The notes beneath the pieces are model-generated. The model did no database searches and was not told where the DNA came from. It saw nothing but the letters and a program-made list of their open reading frames with translations. Below are positions 17,929-27,232 of a stretch of 64,000 bases of DNA, one piece after another. The position numbers and the translations under genes were made by a program. This DNA comes from Aliivibrio sp. EL58 (lineage in GTDB: Bacteria; Pseudomonadota; Gammaproteobacteria; Enterobacterales; Vibrionaceae), in the NCBI RefSeq assembly GCF_900312675.1, contig NZ_OMPC01000009.1:496001-560000 (forward strand), read 5' to 3'. The stretch's first letter is position 1. The number at the start of each line of letters is the position of its first letter.

Positions 17929-17958
17929 GAAGACATGTCGAACAAAAGGCATGTCTTC
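17929..17958 (-). terminator. hairpin (attenuator-like) between potC and potD
   Basis: A perfect 9-bp inverted repeat, GAAGACATG with CATGTCTTC, is followed on the minus strand by six Ts. It lies between the potC stop and the potD start. It could be a partial terminator or an mRNA-stabilising stem that sets different potABC and potD levels. Confidence 0.65.
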
Positions 17959-18008
17959 CAGATTCTATTGTTTATACTAAACAATTGATTTTAACATTAA
18001 TTTGTAAT

Positions 18009-18779
18009 TTACTTTATTTTTTCTCTTGCTAGTAATTGAGATAGTACAACTAAAGCAAGTGAAACAATTAACATTACTGTTGCTAGGGCATTGACCTCAG
18101 GTGAAATACCAACTTTTACCATTGAGTATATCTTCAGAGGTAAAATTTCATAAGTTGGACCCGTTACAAATGAACTAATAATTACGTCATCAAGAGATAA
18201 TGTAAAGCTCAATAGCCAACCTGCAGCAACGGCTGGTTTTGCAAGCGGTAAGATAATCTGTTTTAGAATTACCCATTCACTTGCCCCTAAATCACGGGCC
18301 GCTTCAAGCATCTTCACATCAAAGCCTTTTAAGCGGCTGTATACTGTCACAACCACAAATGGCAGACAGAAAGTAATGTGAGCAATTAACAGGGTTAAAA
18401 AGCCAAGTTCAAAGCCGATCACCAAGAAGATAGCCAATAATGAAATAGCCATCACGATATCAGGTGACATCATTACGATAAACAATAAACCGTTTACGAA
18501 TTTCTTGCCTTTAAATTGGTAACGGAATAGGGCTACTGCCGTTAAGCTACCAATAACGGTTGCTGCTGTACCTGAAATCACTGCAATAGTGATTGAGTGC
18601 CAAGCCGCTTGCATTAAACTGTCATTATTTAATAGCGCTTCATACCATTTAGTTGTGAAGCCGCCCCATTTCATGCCAAATTTACTTGCGTTAAATGAGT
18701 TCACAATCAAAACAATGATTGGTAGGTATAAGAAAATATATACCAAACTCATGAAACTGAATTTTATTGTGCGTCCCAT
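18009..18779 (-). CDS. potC: spermidine/putrescine ABC permease PotC
   Basis: A 256-residue inner-membrane permease with six helices. The EAA loop that contacts PotA is [20 protein letters not shown]. The start overlaps the potB stop by one base (TAATG), showing translational coupling. Length and end sequence match E. coli PotC. Imports spermidine and putrescine with PotA, PotB and PotD. Confidence 0.96.
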   Translation of the reverse strand: MGRTIKFSFMSLVYIFLYLPIIVLIVNSFNASKFGMKWGGFTTKWYEALLNNDSLMQAAWHSITIAVISGTAATVIGSLTAVALFRYQFKGKKFVNGLLFIVMMSPDIVMAISLLAIFLVIGFELGFLTLLIAHITFCLPFVVVTVYSRLKGFDVKMLEAARDLGASEWVILKQIILPLAKPAVAAGWLLSFTLSLDDVIISSFVTGPTYEILPLKIYSMVKVGISPEVNALATVMLIVSLALVVLSQLLAREKIK

Positions 18780-19636
18780 TAATCTAGATCCGCCTTTTTA
18801 TTTAATAACTTGCCTGCACGATAGTATGCGTACAGCATCAATGCCATTGCTAAGGTTAGGGCAATACTGGTTGCTGCACCAAATGGCCAGTCACGAGCAT
18901 TAAGAACCTGACTCTTAATAACGTTACCAATTAATAGGTTTTTCGCGCCACCTAGTAGATCAGAAATGTAGAACATCCCTAATGCAGGTAGAAGAACTAA
19001 CAGACACCCACCGATAATTCCTGGCATTGTTAGTGGCAAAACAATCTTCCATAATGTTTGAAGTTTGTTTGCACCTAAATCACGAGCAGCCTCTAAGTAT
19101 GTACCATCCAGTTTTTCAATGGCGGAATACAGTGGCAAGATCATAAAAGGCAATAGGATATAGACCAAACCAATCATAACTGCACTTTCTGTGTACATAA
19201 TACGTATTGGTTTATCGATGATATCCATAGCAATTAAGCTTTTATTCAAGATACCTTGCGTGCCTAACACTATTTTTAACCCGTAAGTACGGATCAATGA
19301 GTTAGTCCAAAAAGGAACAATGATCAAAAACAGCATAAATGGACGCCATTTTTCAGGCATTTTTGCAACAATGTAAGCGAATGGGTAACCCACAACTAAA
19401 CATATTAGCGTTGCAACAATGGCCATATAAAATGAGTGCCACAGTACTTTTGCATATAGAGGATCAAAAAGACGTAGATAGTTATCCATCGTAAACGTCA
19501 TTTCAATTAAATTTGCTTCATCACGAGTTAAGAAACTGGTGCCAATAATCATTACATTTGGAATGAAAACGAACAGCAGTAACCAAGTTACGATAATTGT
19601 GATGATGATATTTTGGAGATTAAACTTCTTGTTCAT
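18779..19636 (-). CDS. potB: spermidine/putrescine ABC permease PotB
   Basis: A 285-residue membrane permease. Six helices and the EAA loop [20 protein letters not shown] are visible. It overlaps the potA end by 17 bases and the potC start by one base. Second transmembrane subunit of the polyamine importer. Confidence 0.96.
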   Translation of the reverse strand: MNKKFNLQNIIITIIVTWLLLFVFIPNVMIIGTSFLTRDEANLIEMTFTMDNYLRLFDPLYAKVLWHSFYMAIVATLICLVVGYPFAYIVAKMPEKWRPFMLFLIIVPFWTNSLIRTYGLKIVLGTQGILNKSLIAMDIIDKPIRIMYTESAVMIGLVYILLPFMILPLYSAIEKLDGTYLEAARDLGANKLQTLWKIVLPLTMPGIIGGCLLVLLPALGMFYISDLLGGAKNLLIGNVIKSQVLNARDWPFGAATSIALTLAMALMLYAYYRAGKLLNKKADLD

Positions 19637-20738
19637 CTGCTAACACCACTTCCCAGCTTTCAACCCAAGTAATTGCTACTTTTTGACCTAAAGAGTGATC
19701 AACATCTGGATCATCTTCATTAAAGAACTCACTGATCATTACTCTCATACCAGAATCTAATTCAAGTACAGAATCTAATGTCATCCCTTTGTAGGTACGT
19801 TCACGAACGTAACCTGTGATGCCTTTAGTATCTGATTCTTTAATTTCTTCAAGTCGTAAATCTTCAGGACGCAGCAATACTTTTACTTTGTCACCAGGAT
19901 TAACATCCAGTTCACAGTAAACAATTGCAGACGTATCTTCGATTTCAGCTTTAATGCGTTTTTCATCAAGGCGTTCTAGTACAGTAGCTGCGAACACGTT
20001 GATTTCACCGATAAAGCGAGCAACAAATAAGTTCTTAGGTTCTTCGTAAATTTCACGAGGCGTTCCGTCTTGTTCGATAATACCATCACGCATAACAATA
20101 ATACGGTCTGACATCGAAAGAGCTTCTTCCTGATCGTGAGTTACAAAGATAAAAGTAATACCCAGCTGACGTTGTAATTGTTTAAGCTCAATTTGCATTT
20201 GTTTACGTAATTTGTAATCAAGAGCAGATAAAGATTCATCCAATAGTAGAACCTTAGGCTTATTTACTACTGCGCGTGCAATAGCGATACGTTGTTGTTG
20301 TCCACCAGATAACTGATGAGGTTTACGATTTGCCATTTGTGCTAGTCGAACCATCTGTAACGCTTCAGTTACGCGAGGTTCAATTTCATTACTTGGCACA
20401 TTTTGCATACGTAGACCAAACGCAACGTTTTCAAATACCGTCATATGTGGGAATAGGGCATAGCTTTGGAATACGGTATTCACATGCCTCTGTTCTGCGG
20501 GTATTGACGTTACATCTGTCGAATCCAGTAAAATTGTTCCTGCATCTGCGGTTTCAAAACCTGCGATCATGCGTAACACTGTGGTTTTACCACAACCTGA
20601 CGGGCCAAGAATTGTTAAGAATTCACCGTGATTTACATCTAAATCAAATTTAGAGATCACTTCTTTGCCATCAAAACTTTTTGAAATGCCTGTTAATTTA
20701 ATAACGGCTTCTTTTTCGGATTGTTGTGTAACGTTCAA
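19620..20738 (-). CDS. potA: spermidine/putrescine ABC ATPase PotA
   Basis: 372 residues. Walker [11 protein letters not shown]-loop [10 protein letters not shown], signature [14 protein letters not shown], Walker [14 protein letters not shown]-loop [13 protein letters not shown], and a C-terminal TOBE domain ([11 protein letters not shown]). Almost colinear with E. coli PotA. The start appears to be TTG at 20738 with GGCGGAG upstream; no ATG fits. First gene of the minus-strand potABC operon. Confidence 0.96.
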   Translation of the reverse strand: MNVTQQSEKEAVIKLTGISKSFDGKEVISKFDLDVNHGEFLTILGPSGCGKTTVLRMIAGFETADAGTILLDSTDVTSIPAEQRHVNTVFQSYALFPHMTVFENVAFGLRMQNVPSNEIEPRVTEALQMVRLAQMANRKPHQLSGGQQQRIAIARAVVNKPKVLLLDESLSALDYKLRKQMQIELKQLQRQLGITFIFVTHDQEEALSMSDRIIVMRDGIIEQDGTPREIYEEPKNLFVARFIGEINVFAATVLERLDEKRIKAEIEDTSAIVYCELDVNPGDKVKVLLRPEDLRLEEIKESDTKGITGYVRERTYKGMTLDSVLELDSGMRVMISEFFNEDDPDVDHSLGQKVAITWVESWEVVLADEQEV

Positions 20739-21064
20739 TGTCTTTTTATCTCCGCCTTGGGTAGTGATACCGCGCTTAGTGTTATGAATGTAAGATGGGA
20801 TTTCGGGCGCATAATAGACCCCAAGTTACGATATGAAAAGGGTTTTTTATTTGATTATTCAATTTTTTTTATTACATGTCATCATTTAATGGTTTAGTGT
20901 ACATAACTTGAGCTTTATTATAGACAAAAATCAGTAAGTTGCTCCATTTTGTTACAATTAAAAATCATTACTTTTAAAGGATTCGTAAATTTCTTTTTTT
21001 TGTCTACTGCACTAAGTGAATGAACACCGTATAATCGCAGCATGTTTTATTGTGGTACACAGAA
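20739..21064. other. divergent intergenic region, potA / membrane protein
   Basis: An AT-rich 326-bp region. On the plus strand a perfect -10 hexamer TATAAT lies at 21030-21035, 29 bp before the ATG at 21065, but the matching -35 is poor. On the minus strand a TATTAT-like -10 is visible near 20810-20815 for potA. No operator or small gene was recognised. Confidence 0.5.
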
Positions 21065-21913
21065 ATGAGCGATCAACTAAAAGAAAAAACCTTTCTTCTT
21101 GGTGGAAGTATTGAGAAAGCAATCTCAGGGCAAGTAGAATTAAGTCCTGTGAGCGTACTCCAAGAAGCTTGGAAGAATACCGTTACGCATTTTTTTACGT
21201 TTTCTCCAGCAATCTTATTATTAACCTTTTCTTATATGGCGGTATTTTTTATAGCCTTACAAGTACAACTCGGTGATCCGGCTGTGTTATTTCGTGCTTT
21301 TTTAGGTGAAACAGAGCTAACGACTCAAATTTCGTATGCGGCATTCGTTGCCGGTTTGAGTGCACAAGTCATCGTTTCGCCATTAACTGCTGGTGCTAGC
21401 TTAATGGGGATGAGTCACGCTGCTGGGTTGAAGTGTCGTTCAAGCTATATTTTTAAGGGTATTGCATCTGCAGGGATGGTTGCGTTAGTGACGATTCTTT
21501 CTGAAGTCCTTCAGGGTTTAGTGAATATTTATTTGCCTATGATTGCCTTGTATTTATCGATGGCCTTTGGTTTTGCTCTATTATTAGTGTGTGAGAAAAA
21601 AATTCCGCCATTAAAAGCATTATTACTCTCTTTTAGAGCGACAAATAAAAAACTAACCTCGATGCTGCTTATTCATATCGTGATCATGTTGGCTTTAGTA
21701 TTTGGTATTGCATTATATGGTGTGGGTTTAATCGTGGTTATGCCATTTATCTTTAATGTAAAAGGGATCTTATATCGAAATATGTTTGGTATTACATTGA
21801 AAGTAATGGTATCTGATAACGACCATGATAACGATAGTAATGGTGGCAGTAACGATGGTGAGGCTCAGCACCGCCAAAATAAAGATGTAAACAATAATAT
21901 TTTCAACGCGTGA
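21065..21913 (+). CDS. multi-span membrane protein of unknown function
   Basis: Started at the ATG at 21065 (MSDQLKEKTF); a TTG at 21050 gives only five more residues. 282 residues with about six hydrophobic helices. The tail is acidic and Asn/Asp-rich (DNDHDNDSNGGSNDGEAQ), low-complexity and probably cytoplasmic. It resembles YciC/UPF0259-like or other uncharacterised vibrio membrane proteins, but I could not assign a family with confidence. It ends 9 nt before the bax start, so an operon with bax and the DUF2987 gene is likely. Confidence 0.8.
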   Translation: MSDQLKEKTFLLGGSIEKAISGQVELSPVSVLQEAWKNTVTHFFTFSPAILLLTFSYMAVFFIALQVQLGDPAVLFRAFLGETELTTQISYAAFVAGLSAQVIVSPLTAGASLMGMSHAAGLKCRSSYIFKGIASAGMVALVTILSEVLQGLVNIYLPMIALYLSMAFGFALLLVCEKKIPPLKALLLSFRATNKKLTSMLLIHIVIMLALVFGIALYGVGLIVVMPFIFNVKGILYRNMFGITLKVMVSDNDHDNDSNGGSNDGEAQHRQNKDVNNNIFNA

Positions 21914-21922
21914 GTATTAAAA

Positions 21923-22657
21923 ATGATTAAAAAAATTCTGATATTATCAACAGTACTAATGATTGCTGCATGTACGCCAAAAGAAGACGTGCCTGATTTT
22001 AAAGCTTTTACTGATGTAAAAGAGAAAAAAGCGGCTTTCTTTAACTTTATGTACCCAGCTGTTATTGCTGAAAATGCCCGAGTAAAAGAAGAACGTGAAT
22101 TCTTAGAGTCATTAGTGATGAAACTAGATAATGACACTGACGTTTCTTCTAAAGAGCTAGAACGAGCAACTGAGTTATCAACGTTATATAAAGAGACGTT
22201 GACTGATTCTGGTATTACAGCTGATTGGGTCAATGCAATGCTTGTTAAAGTTGACTATATTCCAGCACCGCTTGTATTAAGCCAAGGTGCGAATGAATCA
22301 GCGTGGGGGACTTCTCGTTTTGCTCGTGAAGCCAATAACTACTTTGGTCAATGGTGTTACACTAAAGGTTGTGGTGTAGTACCAAGTAAGCGTAATGAAG
22401 GTGCTGCTCATGAAGTCGCTAAGTTTGATTCATCTCAAGGCGCAGTTCATGCGTACTTTATGAATGTAAATCGTAATAATGCGTATGCAGAACTTCGTAT
22501 TATTCGAGCGAAGCTACATAGCTCCCCTGAAGCGTTAACACCAGAACAAGAAGCGAATGCATTAGCAAATGGACTTATTCGTTACTCTGAGCGTGGCGAA
22601 GCTTACGTTGAAGAGATCCAAGCGATGATCCGACATAATAGTCAGTATTGGAGATAA
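21923..22657 (+). CDS. bax: Bax-like lipoprotein glucosaminidase
   Basis: 244 residues. A lipoprotein signal with lipobox LMIAAC (Cys17). The C-terminal glucosaminidase (GH73-like) domain has SQGANESAWGTSRFAREANNYFGQW, quoted by its core GANESAWGTSRFA with the catalytic Glu, and later FDSSQGAVHAYFMNVN. Expected to cut the GlcNAc side of peptidoglycan from the membrane surface. It is 1 nt upstream of the DUF2987 gene, so the two are coupled. Confidence 0.88.
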   Translation: MIKKILILSTVLMIAACTPKEDVPDFKAFTDVKEKKAAFFNFMYPAVIAENARVKEEREFLESLVMKLDNDTDVSSKELERATELSTLYKETLTDSGITADWVNAMLVKVDYIPAPLVLSQGANESAWGTSRFAREANNYFGQWCYTKGCGVVPSKRNEGAAHEVAKFDSSQGAVHAYFMNVNRNNAYAELRIIRAKLHSSPEALTPEQEANALANGLIRYSERGEAYVEEIQAMIRHNSQYWR

Positions 22658-22658
22658 A

Positions 22659-23306
22659 ATGAAAAAATGGATTGGTGCGACAACGTTGTCACTGTTGTGT
22701 TTGGCGTTACCAGTTAAAGCTGAGCAGTATCGTTTTACATATTCGAAACTGTATTACCAGTTAAAAGTGAATCAGAAAGAAGGTCATGATAACGTTCGTA
22801 TGGCACTGTTTTTTAATGACTCACAAACTGGTAAAGCGTGTCATATAACAAAAGCATGGATGGAAAAAGAAGAGCATTACGAGGAATTTACAATCCCAAG
22901 TAGTCAGGAATTGCCTCTTCCAATTGATGACAATCTAAAATCAGCCAATCCATTGGTTTATATTCAAACAGAAGAAGGTAAGCAATGCGATATTTCGATG
23001 GAAGTATTAGCAGATAAAGCGTTATCTGGTTCTGTCAGCTTTAATGAACTGGCTTTATTAACGACTGAAATGGATGCAATGCTTTCTGATATTGGTGGTA
23101 TGTTCTCTAAATATTTCATGCCAGATGTTGAAGGGGTTCGCTTTGTTTTTAGTGACAATGTAACGTCGTCAATAAAAGTCTCTGATGGTACGGTTATTCC
23201 TGTTGAAAATGCAAAAGCGACGATTGATCTTAGAAAGTTTAATGAGAGTGTTTCTTTTGAGTTACCAGCAACAGCATTGAAAGTAACCCCATGGCTTGTG
23301 AAATAA
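22659..23306 (+). CDS. periplasmic DUF2987 protein
   Basis: 215 residues with a signal peptide (MKKWIGATTLSLLCLALPVKA, cleavage after about residue 21). The mature start EQYRFTYSKLYYQLKVN is the DUF2987 hallmark. Beta-rich, with two Cys that could form a disulfide. Function unknown. It is translated from a start 1 nt after the bax stop, and the transcript ends at the hairpin at 23336. Confidence 0.85.
   Translation: MKKWIGATTLSLLCLALPVKAEQYRFTYSKLYYQLKVNQKEGHDNVRMALFFNDSQTGKACHITKAWMEKEEHYEEFTIPSSQELPLPIDDNLKSANPLVYIQTEEGKQCDISMEVLADKALSGSVSFNELALLTTEMDAMLSDIGGMFSKYFMPDVEGVRFVFSDNVTSSIKVSDGTVIPVENAKATIDLRKFNESVSFELPATALKVTPWLVK
23152..23164. promoter_or_regulatory. matS-like MatP site
   Basis: GTGACAATGTAAC differs from the matS consensus GTGACRNYGTCAC at one base (12 of 13). 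It lies inside the DUF2987 gene. Confidence 0.5.
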
Positions 23307-23335
23307 TACCAAGCTTTTAAGTTCTTAAATGCATA

Positions 23336-23375
23336 AAAAATGGCGCTACTTATTATTAAGTAGCGCCATTTTTAT
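23336..23375. terminator. bidirectional terminator between DUF2987 gene and ttcA
   Basis: Long stem AAATGGCGCTACTTA with TAAGTAGCGCCATTT and a following T run, between converging genes. Confidence 0.9.
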
Positions 23376-23399
23376 TGTCTGTAGTTTATATTATCAAGA

Positions 23400-24323
23400 T
23401 TACTGAACGTTAACGACATCTAGTTGAAGAGATGGGTCAAACTCGGTAACAGCATCGTCACTATCAATAGTTTGAATTGGCATTTCTTCTTTATCAAAAC
23501 CGATATCACCACCATTAATGATCCCTGAGTCACGGTTAATGCTCTTGAAATCAAACATGTTAAAATCTGCAAGGTGACTTGGAACTACGTTTTGCATCGC
23601 AGTAAACATAGATTCAATACGTCCTGGGAATTGTGTATCCCAAGTATTTAGCATTTGCTTGATATTTTGACGTTGCATATTCGGTTGTGAACCACAAAGG
23701 TTACAAGGAATAATAGGGTAGTCAGCCATGTCAGCGTATTTGATAATGTCTTTTTCACGACAGTAAGCAAGCGGACGGATAACAACGTGCTCACCATTAT
23801 CAGAAACTAACTTTGGTGGCATACCTTTTAGCTTGCCGCCATAGAACATGTTTAAGAACATCGTTTCTAAAATATCATCGCGGTGGTGACCAAGTGCAAT
23901 TTTAGTTGCGCCTAGCTCTTTCGCTGTACGATATAAAATACCACGACGTAAACGTGAGCATAAAGAACAAGTCGTTTTACCTTCAACCAGTTTATCTTGA
24001 ACAATCGAGTAGGTATCTTCTTCTACGATCTTGTATTCAACACCTAGTTTTTCTAGGTACTCTGGTAAAATTTCCGAAGGAAAGCCTGGTTGCTTTTGAT
24101 CAAGGTTCACTGCGATTAGATCAAATGAGATAGGCGCACTTTTCTTTAAGCCCATAAGAATATCAAGCATGGTAAAGCTGTCTTTACCACCAGATAGACA
24201 AACCATGATGCGGTCGCCATCTTCAATCATATTGTAATCAGCGATTGCATTACCTGTATTACGACGGATTTTCTTTTGAAGTTTATTGAAATTGAATTGC
24301 TGCGCTTTGGTTAATTCGCTCAT
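23400..24323 (-). CDS. ttcA: tRNA 2-thiocytidine(32) synthetase TtcA
   Basis: 307 residues. The PP-loop ATP-pyrophosphatase motif [12 protein letters not shown] is near residue 45. Two CxxC motifs ([10 protein letters not shown] and CNLCGSQ) bind the [4Fe-4S] cluster and carry sulfur. It thiolates C32 in a set of tRNAs. The order ttcA-uspE-fnr matches E. coli. Confidence 0.96.
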   Translation of the reverse strand: MSELTKAQQFNFNKLQKKIRRNTGNAIADYNMIEDGDRIMVCLSGGKDSFTMLDILMGLKKSAPISFDLIAVNLDQKQPGFPSEILPEYLEKLGVEYKIVEEDTYSIVQDKLVEGKTTCSLCSRLRRGILYRTAKELGATKIALGHHRDDILETMFLNMFYGGKLKGMPPKLVSDNGEHVVIRPLAYCREKDIIKYADMADYPIIPCNLCGSQPNMQRQNIKQMLNTWDTQFPGRIESMFTAMQNVVPSHLADFNMFDFKSINRDSGIINGGDIGFDKEEMPIQTIDSDDAVTEFDPSLQLDVVNVQ

Positions 24324-24422
24324 TTATTTACTCTAACCTAATGATGGAACCGATAAGGCGGGTATTATACCCAATCAAGGTCAATATGCGAGTTTCAACA
24401 AAGATTATTTTAAGAAGGAAAG

Positions 24423-24447
24423 TTGAGGGCTAATAAATAGCCCTCAA
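24423..24447 (-). terminator. hairpin downstream of uspE
   Basis: A 10-bp perfect stem, TTGAGGGCTA with TAGCCCTCAA. The tract that follows on the minus strand is CTTTCC rather than pure T, so termination may be weak. Confidence 0.5.
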
Positions 24448-24452
24448 TTTGA

Positions 24453-25400
24453 TTAGATGTGGTTAGGGTCTAATGGACTTATGTAGCCATCAGGTTTTAG
24501 CGCTAAGATATCACTGTTTAATAAATTAAGTGTATTTTCAGCCGTATTGCCAATAAAGATGGCTGATAAACCAGTTCGTCCTGTTGTCCCTAGAATAACA
24601 AGTCCCGCGTGCAATTCATCTTCAACTTCGGAAATTACTTCTTCTGTTTGACCTTCATAAACATGAGTTTGCTCTTCTGGTAGACTATGCTTTTGACGAA
24701 GAGCTTTCATCTGAGTTAAATGGTGTCCACGTATCGCGTCTTTGTATTGGACAACATCAAACTCAGGAAGCTCTGCATGTATAGAAGGCGGCGTTGATGG
24801 ATAGGCGTTAACTAAATGTGGTGTTGAATTTAGTACGTCAGCAAAGTAAATCGCTTCTTCAACCATTTTATCATTAAGCTGTAGATGTGCAGGGTTTTCA
24901 GAGCCGACATGTACAGAAGCAAGAATGTTTCCATTATCAGGCCAAGATCTTTCTTTTACTAAAAGAACAGGAATAGGGGATTTACGCAATAAATGCCAAT
25001 CAGTCGGAGTAAAGAAGACTGTTTCTAATTTTGCATGTTCGCGAGTTGATTTAACCAATAGTTGATAACCACCATCGAAAATTTCATTGATGATCGCTTC
25101 ATATGGTCGATTGTGCCACACCATTTTTACCGTAATAGTGGTGTGCTCAGGAATATCATAGCTTTCAACAATATCGTCAAATAGTTTGGTTTTTTGTGCA
25201 ACAACACCATTTCTCATTGCCGTTCTTTCATCGGCAGAAAGCATTGATGTCATTTCATAGGAGAAATCATAGGTTGTGCAGAATAGGGTAATCTGAGATG
25301 GCTTGGTGCTACGTTTAGCTATCTCTAATGCACGCTCGAGAGCAGGTTGTTCACTTTGTTCAATGATCCCAGCAACGAGTATTTTACGGTAGCGGTTCAT
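24453..25400 (-). CDS. uspE: universal stress protein UspE
   Basis: 315 residues made of two tandem Usp domains, one starting RKILVAGII and the other LASVHVGSE. The C-terminal nucleotide-binding-type motif is GLVILGTTGRTGLSAIFIGNTAENTL, visible as GTTGRTG-x9-NTAE. Cytosolic stress protein that supports oxidative-stress survival and motility in E. coli. Adjacent to fnr, as in enterobacteria. Confidence 0.94.
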   Translation of the reverse strand: MNRYRKILVAGIIEQSEQPALERALEIAKRSTKPSQITLFCTTYDFSYEMTSMLSADERTAMRNGVVAQKTKLFDDIVESYDIPEHTTITVKMVWHNRPYEAIINEIFDGGYQLLVKSTREHAKLETVFFTPTDWHLLRKSPIPVLLVKERSWPDNGNILASVHVGSENPAHLQLNDKMVEEAIYFADVLNSTPHLVNAYPSTPPSIHAELPEFDVVQYKDAIRGHHLTQMKALRQKHSLPEEQTHVYEGQTEEVISEVEDELHAGLVILGTTGRTGLSAIFIGNTAENTLNLLNSDILALKPDGYISPLDPNHI

Positions 25401-25492
25401 ACTAACCTCCCTTGGTAAAAACCAAATACATAAAACTGTTCTGATACATTTACTTTAGCAGTTTAGTTGGAGGTTTGTTGGCTTAGAATACA

Positions 25493-25530
25493 AAAAAGTG
25501 AGGTACATCAAGAGATATACCTCACTTTTA
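25493..25530 (-). terminator. intrinsic terminator after fnr
   Basis: A 12-bp stem, AAAAGTGAGGTA with TACCTCACTTTT, 20 nt past the fnr stop and T-rich on the minus strand. Confidence 0.8.
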
Positions 25531-25549
25531 ATTGTTTAATTAAGATGGC

Positions 25550-26311
25550 TTATTTGATTTCTTTAGCAGAGCCAGCAAGCTCAGCCAATGCATCATGATC
25601 ATTGATCGTAATGTATTTGCCTTTAACCGTTAGCATCTCTGTTTTTTGGAAACGACCAAGTAAACGGCTAATAGTTTCAACGGTTAAACCAAGGTAGTTA
25701 CCAATATCACCACGAGTCATAGTTAAACGAAACTCTCTTGGAGAAAAACCACGTTGATGGAAACGAGTCGATAGGTTGTATAAGAAAGCAGCCAAACGTT
25801 CTTCAGCATTTTTCTTAGACAGTAACAAAATCATTTCTTGATCGCCTTTAATTTCATTACTCATTAAACGCATGATTTGTTGACGTAGCTTTGGCATTTT
25901 TCCTGATAAATCATCAAGAATTTCGTATGGGATTTCACAAACCATTGAAGTTTCTAGCGCTTGAGCAAAGCTTGGGTGTTCAGCATCAGTAATAGCATCA
26001 AACCCAACAAGGTCACCAGCTAAATGGAAAGCAGTAATCTGCTCGTCACCTTGCTCAGTGATAGTATAGCTTTTGATCGTACCTGAACGAATCGCATACA
26101 ATGAACGTAACTCATCACCGGCTTTAAATAACTCTTGGCCTTTTTGAATTGGCTTCTTACGCTCAATAATTTCGTCAAGTTGATCTAATTCTGATTCATT
26201 CAAAGTAAATGGAATACATAATTGACTGATACTGCAATCTTGACAGTGAATAGCACATCCGCCTGATTGGATTCGTTTGTTTGCTGAGTTATCTGACATC
26301 ATCTGATTCAA
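25550..26311 (-). CDS. fnr: oxygen-sensing transcription factor FNR
   Basis: 253 residues from the first Met; the true start may be Met4 or Met5. The N-terminal cysteines in [14 protein letters not shown] and a fourth in SMVCEIP ligate the oxygen-labile [4Fe-4S] cluster. The cyclic-nucleotide-fold domain and the HTH recognition helix [12 protein letters not shown] are nearly identical to E. coli FNR. It switches on anaerobic and microaerobic genes. An FNR box lies over its own promoter, implying autoregulation. It is next to the cbb3 oxidase genes. Confidence 0.97.
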   Translation of the reverse strand: MNQMMSDNSANKRIQSGGCAIHCQDCSISQLCIPFTLNESELDQLDEIIERKKPIQKGQELFKAGDELRSLYAIRSGTIKSYTITEQGDEQITAFHLAGDLVGFDAITDAEHPSFAQALETSMVCEIPYEILDDLSGKMPKLRQQIMRLMSNEIKGDQEMILLLSKKNAEERLAAFLYNLSTRFHQRGFSPREFRLTMTRGDIGNYLGLTVETISRLLGRFQKTEMLTVKGKYITINDHDALAELAGSAKEIK

Positions 26312-26322
26312 TGCTCTTATAA

Positions 26323-26336
26323 TTGATATATGTCAA
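26323..26336. promoter_or_regulatory. FNR box upstream of fnr
   Basis: Read on the minus strand: TTGAC-ATAT-ATCAA, 9 of 10 to the consensus TTGAT-N4-ATCAA. It ends 12 bp before the first possible fnr start, so it would overlap the transcription start or leader and suits repression. Confidence 0.6.
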
Positions 26337-26397
26337 TTTTAGCACTAACCAGTACCAAAGTGGTAGCATAAAAACAAAAGTATGCAAAAATTTGTAA

Positions 26398-27072
26398 TTA
26401 AATTAATTGTTGTAACGCAATATAAACGGTATGAATGCCATAGATGAGCAATAAAGTAGCACTTATGTTTTTGGTTAGTTTATGATTTATTAGTGTATGA
26501 AAGGTGTGTGCACCAATACCCACTAAAAACATGGCTGGTAATGTACCAAGTCCAAACGCTAGCATGACTAAAGAACCGTTGAGAGCGCTACCTGAAACCG
26601 CCGCCCAGCTTAAGGTTGAATAAACTAATCCACATGGTAACCATCCCCAGAGAAATCCAAAAGGGATAGCATGAAATGGGGATTTTAAAGGAAGCAACGG
26701 CTTAGTAAGAGGTGATATATATTGCCAAAGTTTCTTACCAATCACTTCTATATAAACAAGGCCTTTCCACCAATTAGCAATATAAAGAGCAAGTAGACAC
26801 ATTAGTAAACCGGCAAAGATACGCAAGTAAACTAATGCACTATAACTTTCTGATGTTGAGGCTATAGATACGAACAACCCACCAATGATAAACCCAAAGA
26901 TAGTATACGATACAATTCTTCCAACATTATATAGAAGAATAAATAGCCAGCGAGGGTAGCCAGTTTTTACTGAATTCATTGAAATTACAGCAGAAATACC
27001 ACCGCACATTCCAATGCAATGGCCGGCTCCCATTAATCCAACAACAAACGCACCGATAAAATCAATGTTCAT
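26398..27072 (-). CDS. SafE/DsbD-like membrane protein of the cco cluster
   Basis: 224 residues with six hydrophobic helices. The conserved GHCIGMCGG near residue 17 and GWLPCGLVYS carry a Cys pair typical of the TauE/SafE-annotated, DsbD-related family that is found with ccoI/ccoS. It probably helps deliver copper or reductant for cbb3 oxidase assembly; that is inference from position. Its start overlaps the end of ccoS by 11 nt. Confidence 0.85.
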   Translation of the reverse strand: MNIDFIGAFVVGLMGAGHCIGMCGGISAVISMNSVKTGYPRWLFILLYNVGRIVSYTIFGFIIGGLFVSIASTSESYSALVYLRIFAGLLMCLLALYIANWWKGLVYIEVIGKKLWQYISPLTKPLLPLKSPFHAIPFGFLWGWLPCGLVYSTLSWAAVSGSALNGSLVMLAFGLGTLPAMFLVGIGAHTFHTLINHKLTKNISATLLLIYGIHTVYIALQQLI

Positions 27073-27232
27073 CTTTTTTCTTTTTTATTGGTGTTTCTTC
27101 ATCAAATAAGATTTCTGTTCCTTGACGGTCAAGATCTTCAAATTGGTCACTTTTTACTGCCCAAATGAAAACAGCAACAGCGACACATACCAACATAATA
27201 GCGATTGGGATTAATAAATATAAACTAGCCAT
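27062..27232 (-). CDS. ccoS: cbb3 oxidase maturation protein CcoS
   Basis: 56 residues, shorter than common ORF cut-offs. It starts MASLYLLIPIAIML, a single membrane helix. The family motif FIWAVKSDQFEDLD follows, then a basic tail. CcoS is needed for correct cofactor loading of cbb3 oxidase. It overlaps the ccoI stop by 8 nt and the next gene's start by 11 nt. Confidence 0.93.
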   Translation of the reverse strand: MASLYLLIPIAIMLVCVAVAVFIWAVKSDQFEDLDRQGTEILFDEETPIKKKKDEH

